NCBI GenBank assembly: GCA_963703895.1
Contig: CAVPFX010000002.1
Location: 992,001-1,056,000 of the forward strand
Reading direction: 5' to 3'
Source: VRUE01 sp963703895
Lineage (GTDB): Bacteria > Actinomycetota > Thermoleophilia > Solirubrobacterales > 70-9
DNA length: 64,000 nt
Under the pieces are notes generated by a model, which had not been told where the DNA came from, did no database searches, and worked only from the letters and a program-made list of their open reading frames with translations. Both the position numbers and the translations under genes were made by a program. Below, one piece after another: positions 58,236 to 64,000 of the stretch (position 1 is the stretch's first letter; the number at the start of each line of letters is the position of its first letter).

Positions 58236-59945
58236 CTATGCAGCTTTTAAGGACTTGTCATCGCGATGGACGGCGGGGATCGCGGCGGTGATCGTCGTGC
58301 CCTCGCCGGGGATGCTCTGAAGGTCCAGGGTGCCGCCGGCCAGCTCTGCCCTTTCGTGCATGCCGATCAGGCCGAAGCCGTCCGTTGTAGCGCTGGGGTC
58401 GAAGCCCCGCCCGTCGTCATGGACCTGCACCCGCAAGTTCCGCTCGCCCTCCCGTATATCGACCTCTACATATGCGGCGCCGCCGTGGTGGACCGCGTTG
58501 TTGAGTGCCTCCTGGACCAGCCGGTAGACGGTGTCCTCGATCTCGCCGAGCAGGCGGTTGCTATTGCGGCCGGCCTCGCAGTCGAGATCGAGGTTGATCC
58601 TGACTTCGATCTCGCCGCCGCTGGCGGTGCGTTCGCCGAGCGCTTCCAGGGCGGCGCCGAGGCCGAGCTCGTCGAGGGTGCTGGGGCGCAGGTCGGCGAT
58701 CAGGCGCCGCATCTCGGCGATCGCGGTGTCGACCTGCTCGATGCCCTGGACCAGCAGACGGTCGGCTTCCTCGGGCTCGCCGCGCCGCGCCGCCGAGAGC
58801 AGCACGCGCAGCCCGGCGAGGCTCTGCAGCGACTCGTCGTGCAGCTCGCGGGCCCAGCGGCCGCGCTCGCGCTCGGTCGCGGCGATGCTTTCCCGGGTGC
58901 GGCCCTCGGCGACCGACTGCGCGGTGGCGACCGCTGTGGCCGCGCTGGCGGCGAAGGAGAGCAGAACCCGCTCGTCTTCGTCGCTGAAGCCGCTGTCGCG
59001 GCCGAGCGGATCGAGGGCGACGAGCACGCCCAGCGCTCGCCCGCGAAAGAGCAGCGGGGCGAGCAGGGCGGTGACGCCGACGTCCTGGTTGCCCGGCCGC
59101 GCCATCAGGCTGGGGTCGAGGTTGTGGATTCGCTGCGGGGCGCGCGCTTCCATCACCTTGCCCGGGACCGAGCCGGAGATCGGGATGCGGACTTTCGCCA
59201 TGCCGCGTTCGCGCTCGCCGGCGACCGAGGCGGCAACGAGCTGATCGCTCTTGCGCAGCAGGATCAGCAGCGAGCGCGCCTCGACCAGCGCCCGGCCACG
59301 CTTGACGACGATCTCGAGGATGCGTTCGAGGTCGGTCTCGCCGCCGACCGCGCGGGCGATCTCCGTGGTCGCTTCGAGCCGGTGCACGGCGCGCTCCATC
59401 TCGTCGCCGCGGCTCTGCACGCTGCGGTAGAGGCGGGCGTTCTCGACCGCGATCGCCGCCCACTCGGCGAGGATCATCGCCGACTGCTCGTCGGCTAGAT
59501 CGAAATCGCCGCCGCTCTTCTCGGTCAGGTAGAGGTTGCCCCAGGCGTGGCCGCGGATCAGCACCGGGACACCGAGAAAGTTCGTCATCGGCGGGTGGCC
59601 GGGGGGGAAGCCGTAGGAGCGGGGGTGGCGCCCGACGTTGGTCAGGCGCAGCGGTCGCGGTTGCTCGATCAGTAGCCCCAGCACGCCCCGCCCCCGGGGC
59701 AGGTTGCCGATCGCCCCCCGCGCCTCCTCGTCGATGCCGTGGGTGATGAAGCGCTCCAGCTGCTGGCGCTCCTCGTCGAGGACGCCGAATGCGGCGTATC
59801 GAGCGCCGGTCAACTGGCAGGCCACCTCGAGCACCTGCTGGAAGATCGCCTCCGGGTCGAGCTCGGCGACGAGGCTGCGGCCGACATCGATCAGCTCCCG
59901 CAGGCGGGGCTCATCGAGGGCGCTGCTGTCGGACCCCGGTGCCAT
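58236..59945 (-). CDS. GAF-domain sensor histidine kinase (NarL/DevS type)
   Basis: This is a 569-residue cytoplasmic kinase with two GAF domains (about 25-175 and 195-345). HisKA_3 dimerisation follows with phospho-acceptor His in R-E-L-H-D-E-S-L-Q-S-L, then the ATPase domain with N-box V-Q-E-A-L-N-N-A-V-H-H, D-D-G-R-G-F-D and G-F-G-L-I-G-M-H-E-R. There is no transmembrane segment. The architecture equals mycobacterial DevS/DosT kinases, which sense gases or redox through GAF-bound haem; haem ligation is not certain here. The divergent response regulator at 60088 is the likely partner. Confidence 0.9.
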   Translation of the reverse strand: MAPGSDSSALDEPRLRELIDVGRSLVAELDPEAIFQQVLEVACQLTGARYAAFGVLDEERQQLERFITHGIDEEARGAIGNLPRGRGVLGLLIEQPRPLRLTNVGRHPRSYGFPPGHPPMTNFLGVPVLIRGHAWGNLYLTEKSGGDFDLADEQSAMILAEWAAIAVENARLYRSVQSRGDEMERAVHRLEATTEIARAVGGETDLERILEIVVKRGRALVEARSLLILLRKSDQLVAASVAGERERGMAKVRIPISGSVPGKVMEARAPQRIHNLDPSLMARPGNQDVGVTALLAPLLFRGRALGVLVALDPLGRDSGFSDEDERVLLSFAASAATAVATAQSVAEGRTRESIAATERERGRWARELHDESLQSLAGLRVLLSAARRGEPEEADRLLVQGIEQVDTAIAEMRRLIADLRPSTLDELGLGAALEALGERTASGGEIEVRINLDLDCEAGRNSNRLLGEIEDTVYRLVQEALNNAVHHGGAAYVEVDIREGERNLRVQVHDDGRGFDPSATTDGFGLIGMHERAELAGGTLDLQSIPGEGTTITAAIPAVHRDDKSLKAA

Positions 59946-60087
59946 CTCGGCGCTTGCTCCAACCTTCGACCCGATGGACGTGCACTCATCTTATCTGGGT
60001 AACGATCCAATATTCAAAGCACGCTGAGTGCACGATTCGCGGAAAAACCCCGATGCCCGGCCACCGGGGGAGGGGTTACATGGAGGC

Positions 60088-60799
60088 ATGGACTCCACTT
60101 CCAGGGCCGCGGGCGCAGGTAGCCTCGCTGTCGTGCAACCGGACGGGGAACGCGAGCGCGAGGGGAAGATCGAGACGACCACGATCGTCCTCGCCGACGA
60201 TCACACCGTGGTCCGCAACGCCCTGCGGCTGCTGCTTGACGCCGAGCCCGATTTCGAGGTGGTTGCCGAGGCCGGCGACGCCGAGATGGCGGTCCGCTAC
60301 GCGCGCGGGCACAAGCCGACCGTGCTGATCCTCGATCTCAACATGCCGGGGCGCTCCAGCCTCGACGCCGTGCCCGACATCCGCGCCGCCTCGCCCAAGA
60401 CCGAGGTGGTCGTGCTGACGATGCAGAACGAGCTCGCCTTCGCCCGCCGCGCGCTGCAGGCGGGAGTACGTGGTTACGTGCTCAAGGAGGCGGCCGATGC
60501 CGAGCTGGTGCAGGCGGTTCGCAGCGCCGCCGCCGGCGACACCTACCTGCAGCCGGCGCTGGGCGCGCGCCTCGCGGCGGGCGAGGCCCATAGCGATGGC
60601 GACGAGCTGCAGCGATCGCGAGCGCGACGTGCTGCGCTTGATCGCGCTGGGCCACACCAACGCCGAGGTCGCCGAGCGGCTCTACATCAGCATCCGCACG
60701 GTGGAGAGCCACCGCGCCCACATCCAGCAGAAGCTCAGCCTCTCCAGCCGTGCGGAGCTAGTTCGCTACGCGCTCGAGCACGGCCTGGTCGAAACCTAA
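60088..60799 (+). pseudogene. NarL/FixJ-type response regulator, one-base frameshift
   Basis: The receiver domain is complete: T-I-V-L-A-D-D-H-T-V-V-R-N-A-L, phospho-acceptor in V-L-I-L-D-L-N-M-P-G, and V-L-K-E-A-A-D-A-E-L. The LuxR helix-turn-helix, S-D-R-E-R-D-V-L-R-L-I-A-L-G-H-T-N-A-E-V-A-E-R-L with breaks, lies in a different frame. One extra base near 60610 (CTG-C-AGC) accounts for it, since 712 minus one is 237 codons. Without correction the regulator would lack DNA binding. It is probably the partner of the adjacent GAF kinase. The ATG 60088 start is uncertain. Confidence 0.85.
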
Positions 60800-60824
60800 G
60801 CGGCGTAGCGCACCACGCCGGCAA

Positions 60825-60856
60825 TGATCCCGCTCGTCACCTGACGAGCGGGATCA
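60825..60856. terminator. Terminator hairpin behind the response regulator
   Basis: TGATCCCGCTCGTC (60825-60838) and GACGAGCGGGATCA (60843-60856) form a 14-bp perfect stem with an ACCT loop. It lies between convergent genes and slightly overlaps the 3' end of the minus-strand one, so it can serve both. Confidence 0.75.
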
Positions 60857-61535
60857 CGCAGCGGAATTTACGTGTGTTGGTTGAGGCAGTTGATGCGACT
60901 TCGCCAGAAGCAGAGACGGTCACAACTCCATATAGGCCCGGAGAGGACACGACCGGAATATCACTACTCCACTCACCACCACCATCCAAAACCACCCCCG
61001 GCTGCTGAGCGAACGCCGCGAGCTGGAGCGCCTCGGGCAGGGTGCCGCCCTGCACCGCGCACGATGTCGCCGCCGCCGCCGCGCTCACCGCGGTTTCACT
61101 GCTGAAGCTCTGCCAGCAGGCGCCGGCGAAGAGCTGTGTGCCGGGCAGGCAGCCGGCGCCGTGCCCGTTGACGGTCTGAGCGTTGACGGCATTGACAGCG
61201 TTGACCGCGGTTTGCGCATCGACCGCGCTCTGGGCCGTGTCGGCGCTGATTGCGTGTGCGGCCTCGGGCACCTGGCCCAGGGTCAGCTCGTCGATTTCCG
61301 CCCCGGTGATCGGCCCGGTCTGCCCGGCCAGCACACCTTTGAGCACGCCGGGCTTGAGCCGGTTGGCCGGGATCGAGCGCAGCTTGAGGCGATTGCCCGG
61401 CAGCGACTTCACCTTCACCGCCTTGCCGTCGATCCGCGCCTTCTTAGCCGCGTAGACAGTTCCACCCAGCGCAACGAACAACGCTAAACCCGCGACAACC
61501 AATGCCGGTGACGGCAGCCGCATTCCCCGTCTCAT
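60837..61535 (-). CDS. Secreted protein with N-terminal anchor and repeat stalk
   Basis: This 232-residue protein starts at ATG 61535 with GGGAGGGAG upstream. The start M-R-R-G-M-R-L-P-S-P-A-L and V-V-A-G-L-A-L-F-V-A-L-G-G-T-V-Y-A-A forms a signal or anchor. Then come short repeats (L-P-G-N-R-L-K, I-P-A-N-R-L-K, Q-T-A-V-N-A-V-N-A-V-N-A) and a C-terminal domain with four Cys, S-C-A-V-Q-G-G and F-R-C-V-I. The layout is like the other surface repeat proteins in this window, though repeat sequence differs. Function is unknown. Confidence 0.75.
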   Translation of the reverse strand: MRRGMRLPSPALVVAGLALFVALGGTVYAAKKARIDGKAVKVKSLPGNRLKLRSIPANRLKPGVLKGVLAGQTGPITGAEIDELTLGQVPEAAHAISADTAQSAVDAQTAVNAVNAVNAQTVNGHGAGCLPGTQLFAGACWQSFSSETAVSAAAAATSCAVQGGTLPEALQLAAFAQQPGVVLDGGGEWSSDIPVVSSPGLYGVVTVSASGEVASTASTNTRKFRCVIPLVR

Positions 61536-61864
61536 ATCTCCCTCCCGTGGTCCGAGAAACGATGCGGCCGCGACCCTAGCCAGGTTGCTAGATGACGCAA
61601 AGAGCGCTGGACGAAAGTCCGGTGAAGGGTCGTGCAGCGATGGGGTGAGTTTGACCGAAGACCAGTTTTAGAACGGAAAAACTTGACAAATACGTATCTA
61701 TTCGGATAGTCAAGCGCCGTCAAAGCGCAATAGGGCGCCGGCGGCACCGAGCATCTCTCGTCCAAGTCCGAAGGCAAGGAGTTCCGTTGGCACCACGCAG
61801 AGGAGGGGCAGGAAATTCCGGCGGACGCTCCCTCTGCATCGGGCGCAAGGACAGGAAGGATTGT
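61536..61864. other. Intergenic stretch, possible promoter palindrome
   Basis: There is no supportable gene in these 329 bp. CTTGAC (61682-61687) and GTCAAG (61709-61714) form an inverted pair around AT-rich sequence, and TTGACA at 61683 could be a -35 box for either direction. From about 61660 the DNA becomes visibly less GC-rich. Confidence 0.4.
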
Positions 61865-62140
61865 ATGAAAAAAATGCTTGAACAACGTACAGCTGAATCG
61901 AAACACTTCAATCAAAAAATGTACGTTGTTCCGTTTGGGGCTGACTATGGTGATAGCGGCGCACCGGTATGGACTGGATCGGGCGCGGCAGTAGGCTTGA
62001 TCGAGGGATTTCCGAAAGCCAATTCGCATCTGACCTACGTTACCCCGCTGCTCGACATGCCACATACCTCTGTTCTTCATGCTCCCGGGGCACTCAAAGC
62101 CCCCGGCATGTATGACCTACATGTAATTACGGATGGATAG
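61865..62140 (+). pseudogene. C-terminal fragment of a trypsin-like serine protease
   Basis: The open frame contains Y-G-D-S-G-A-P-V-W, the catalytic-Ser box of S1 peptidases, followed by A-V-G-L-I-E-G-F, as in their last strands, and a Pro-rich end. The His and Asp boxes are absent because the frame begins only about 37 residues before the Ser box. An ATG at 61865 with AAGGAT upstream could start a 91-residue protein, but without two triad residues it cannot be an active protease. It is a truncated remnant in lower-GC DNA. Confidence 0.6.
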
Positions 62141-62146
62141 ACCGCG

Positions 62147-62686
62147 ATGATGGGTTCAGTAGCTGTTGAGCATCGATGGGGTCAGTATCGAAGGCGGGTG
62201 TTGGCGATTGCGCTGTCTGTGTGCTCGATAGGGGGCGCGGCTGGTTGCGGTTCGGACGGAGGTGGTGGAGACGCTGGCCCTACGGTCGAGGGGCGGGCGG
62301 AAGGTCCAAGCCGAATAGTTAGATGGGAAGTCGGGAAAGTCTTGGGGCCGCAATCGCTCGAAATTGGCAGCGTGGTGGGATATTGCCAAGGGGCTCCCAA
62401 GCCGCATTACGGAGATATAGGCATCAACGAGACAGGTCGAAAGGTCTATGTAACGGCTCGTGCGGTTTTTCCTCCCGAGGGTCGCAAGGGACTATGTCAG
62501 GGGGTAGGACTCTCGATATTTAAGGCGATCAAGCTTAGGCGAAATGTAGCCAGCATTGAAATCTACGACACGCACAGCAAGCCGGCGCAACTCCGCTGGA
62601 ATCCACTTCCTCCTGTTACTTCGACCTCCGCGACGAGTCGGTCGGATCGCTCCGGGAATGAAGACAATCCGCAAGACGTTGATTAA
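62147..62686 (+). CDS. Lipoprotein, family A copy 1
   Basis: This 179-residue protein has a signal peptide (R-R-V-L-A-I-A-L-S-V-C-S-I-G) ending with lipobox G-A-A-G-C, so it should be anchored outside the membrane. The mature part contains W-E-V-G-K-V, V-G-Y-C-Q-G-A-P-K-P, G-L-C-Q-G-V-G-L-S-I and I-E-I-Y-D-T-H-S-K-P-A-Q-L-R-W. The paralog at 63126 has the same order (Y-C-S-G-x-x-P-K-P, C-Q-G-V, L-R-W), which shows a small local family. Function is unknown. A decayed third copy lies at 62960. Confidence 0.7.
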   Translation: MMGSVAVEHRWGQYRRRVLAIALSVCSIGGAAGCGSDGGGGDAGPTVEGRAEGPSRIVRWEVGKVLGPQSLEIGSVVGYCQGAPKPHYGDIGINETGRKVYVTARAVFPPEGRKGLCQGVGLSIFKAIKLRRNVASIEIYDTHSKPAQLRWNPLPPVTSTSATSRSDRSGNEDNPQDVD

Positions 62687-62924
62687 GAACCGCACTCTGG
62701 TGGTGTTGGTTGTAGGAACTCTTCTGGTGGGTCTCGGCGGGTTGGGCGGTGGCCCAGATGGGACTGGAGATAAACCAGCCGGTCACTCGCAACGGACCGT
62801 CAAATCATCGGCAATAATTAAACGTAACCGCACAATTGTAAAGAGTCGGCCGAGAGGCCAAGGGATTACGCGCGCAGTGGCGTGGCGTGCCAGTCCCTCG
62901 AGAAAGTCGAGCCCCAAGCGGTAG
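62658..62924 (+). CDS. Possible small membrane or secreted protein
   Basis: ATG 62658 overlaps the end of the lipoprotein gene and opens 88 codons: M-K-T-I-R-K-T-L-I-K-N-R, a hydrophobic V-V-L-V-V-G-T-L-L-V-G-L-G-G-L, then a basic, Ser/Arg-rich tail. Basic-hydrophobic-basic order suits an exported or membrane peptide, but the tail is low-complexity and the region contains duplicated debris. Not firmly a gene. Confidence 0.3.
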   Translation: MKTIRKTLIKNRTLVVLVVGTLLVGLGGLGGGPDGTGDKPAGHSQRTVKSSAIIKRNRTIVKSRPRGQGITRAVAWRASPSRKSSPKR

Positions 62925-62959
62925 CTACTACCCTTCGGAAGCCAAAAAATGTCTACTAC

Positions 62960-63090
62960 TCCTGATGTCGATTGCACTGTCTCTGTGCTCGATAGGGGCC
63001 TGGTCGACTACGGTTCGGGTGAAGGTCGTGGAGAGGCTGACCCTACGGCCGAGGGGCGGACGAAGGTCCATATTGCAAATCAGCGGGGCT
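62960..63090 (+). pseudogene. Decayed second copy of the lipoprotein 5' end
   Basis: From about 62968 the DNA resembles 62200-62310: ATTGCACTGTCTCTGTGCTC corresponds to the signal-peptide coding part, and CTGACCCTACGGCCGAGGGG to the start of the mature part of the first lipoprotein gene, in the same order and spacing. Small insertions and deletions break the frame and no lipobox remains. It is evidence of a tandem duplication followed by decay. Confidence 0.65.
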
Positions 63091-63125
63091 GATCAGTAGC
63101 GTCCAACGTACCTGGGTTTGTAAGA

Positions 63126-63632
63126 ATGAATCCGATGAGAGAGTTACATATGATCAGGGCGGACAAGGCTCTTAGCAGGGGGGGCATTGCTGGGCTTTTC
63201 CTGGCCCTTCTGGCTCTGGGCGGATGTGGTCAACAAGGTGATAGTGCGAGGGCGCCGAAAGTTGTCTCTGGGCGGTCGGATACGACATCAGGCGGTGGGT
63301 CGTCGGTGTCGATCCAGCGTAGGCCAGTGCATTGGGGCATTGGGAGGATCAGAGGGAGGAAGGTCAAACTTTTTACATTCTTTCCTTACTGTAGTGGAAC
63401 TGAGCCGAAGCCTCGCGTAGCGGAGGTTAGGAGCCGATCGAAACAGGACCGAGTGGTACTGACGATGATTGTGCGGTTCCCGGTTCGCAAAACTGGTGGT
63501 TGCCAGGGTGTGGATCTTGGAATTTCGTCGACGTGGATTGCGCTAGGAAGGGATCTAGATCACGTGCGGCTTTATGATGGAAAGTCAGCTCCACCGGAAT
63601 TGCGGTGGTCCCAGCACCATCAGACTGGCTAA
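63126..63632 (+). CDS. Lipoprotein, family A copy 2
   Basis: This 168-residue protein has a signal peptide G-L-F-L-A-L-L-A-L-G-G-C with the lipobox L-A-L-G-G-C. The mature part (V-H-W-G-I-G-R-I-R-G-R-K-V-K-L-F, Y-C-S-G-T-E-P-K-P, G-G-C-Q-G-V-D-L-G-I, V-R-L-Y-D-G-K-S-A-P-P-E-L-R-W) aligns with the 62147 protein, including two Cys that could form a disulphide. ATG codons at 63126, 63135 and 63150 are all possible starts. Function is unknown. The 220 bp after it hold no clear gene. Confidence 0.7.
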   Translation: MNPMRELHMIRADKALSRGGIAGLFLALLALGGCGQQGDSARAPKVVSGRSDTTSGGGSSVSIQRRPVHWGIGRIRGRKVKLFTFFPYCSGTEPKPRVAEVRSRSKQDRVVLTMIVRFPVRKTGGCQGVDLGISSTWIALGRDLDHVRLYDGKSAPPELRWSQHHQTG

Positions 63633-63855
63633 CTAGATGAGAGCAAGCAATCTTGGAGGATCTCCCAGCGTGGGGATGTGAGGTGGGTCAAGGTCGCGCT
63701 TGACCGAACGACCCAGGCGGGCCGTCTTTTTGCTTCGGTTGAAGCGCTCGAGCGGGCAAGGAATCAGCTTCGTCCTCTGATGCCGGAGGGGAAAGCAGAG
63801 TGCCTGGCGGGTAAGAGGGCTCAATCTCCTCAAGAGGCGCTCACGTCGCTAGACT

Positions 63856-64000
63856 CGCCTGCGTAATCGGTCGGTGGTCAAGGGAAGTCCGGTGCGAAAC
63901 CGGCGCGGTCCCGCCACTGTGACCGGGTCAAGGACGTCGTCGGCGCTTTTAGCGCCAGCCACTGGGGAGGCCACTGAGTCCCCGGGAAGGCGCGGCGGAG
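63856..64000 (+). ncRNA. Cobalamin (B12) riboswitch, cut by the window end
   Basis: The + strand shows the conserved series of cobalamin riboswitches: GGTGGTCAAGGGAAGTCCGG, GTGCGAAACCGGCGCGGTCC, CGCCACTGTGACC, then a variable hairpin (GGCGC-TTTT-GCGCC), GCCACTGG and CCCCGGGAAGGCGC. The order and core letters match the B12-element consensus I know. It should sit in the leader of a vitamin B12 synthesis, uptake or B12-independent enzyme gene, beyond the window, and repress it when adenosylcobalamin is bound. The start of the RNA, near 63856, is approximate. Confidence 0.92.

Noticed and set aside
58266..59498. 410-codon plus-strand frame antisense to the histidine kinase
   Set aside because: The kinase on the other strand has all boxes intact; the antisense frame is composition-driven.

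Overview
The window is high-GC bacterial DNA whose gene content points to Actinomycetota, most likely class Thermoleophilia (Solirubrobacterales-like). The best clues are two secreted proteins starting with an R-x-x-L-T-Y-A-N-V-V type leader followed by tandem N/G-A-V-x-x-x-K-L/I repeats (12394-13059, 38960-39748), a 948-residue secreted protein of similar style, F420-type nitroreductases, and a desaturase/ferredoxin-reductase pair. This placement is inference from protein style; no rRNA is present. Four tRNA genes are visible: Gly(TCC), Pro(GGG), Leu(CAG) and Glu(CTC).

Layout. 1-5.6 kb: a partial lipoprotein, tRNA-Gly and tRNA-Pro, then a decayed integrated element behind tRNA-Pro (integrase pseudogene with an in-frame stop, 10-bp-phased GCAT repeats, a toxin-antitoxin-like pair, and a hydrolase/cyclase gene flanked by 95-bp direct repeats). 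5.8-26.4 kb: mostly chromosomal housekeeping and accessory metabolism, including two convergent thioredoxin-reductase-like flavoproteins with different sensory N-termini, an ABC substrate-binding lipoprotein, an amidase, a MocR regulator, a Nudix hydrolase, a haloalkane-dehalogenase-like enzyme and a metallophosphoesterase.

26.55-38.7 kb: accessory DNA at tRNA-Glu(CTC). A 41-bp exact duplication of the tRNA 3' part (26586-26626 and 35878-35918) bounds a compact 9.3-kb integrative element. It carries a RES-type toxin/antitoxin pair, a tightly overlapping five-gene operon (calcineurin-like phosphoesterase, helical GASH-like protein, two different double-GTPase-type P-loop GTPases, GAP1-type GTPase-associated protein), and a tyrosine integrase next to the right end. 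Iterated GGCAACAG motifs at both ends look like integrase arm sites. Two further degenerate copies of the att core at 36.95 and 38.6 kb, with a HEPN-like protein and a HicBA module between or beside them, suggest repeated accretion at this tRNA. The GTPase cassette is the most interesting system here. It resembles GTPase-centred biological-conflict systems that have been predicted computationally.

38.9-61.5 kb: chromosomal genes again. These include a secreted repeat protein, desaturase plus ferredoxin reductase with a divergent MerR regulator, a DJ-1/PfpI protein, several small proteins, an SRPBCC/SDR divergent pair, the 948-aa secreted protein, a DEAD-box helicase, a GMC oxidoreductase, glnK-amt, and a GAF histidine kinase facing a NarL-type response regulator. 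61.6-63.6 kb is less GC-rich and holds a truncated protease fragment and a small family of duplicated lipoproteins, one copy decayed. The window ends inside a cobalamin riboswitch on the + strand; its gene lies outside.

A recurrent oddity is that five otherwise well-conserved genes (FAD oxidoreductase, DUF1330-like, GASH-like, GMC oxidoreductase with two events, response regulator) are each broken by single extra bases. In every case removing one base per event restores a full-length frame. This looks more like sequencing or assembly error than decay, but it needs read-level evidence.
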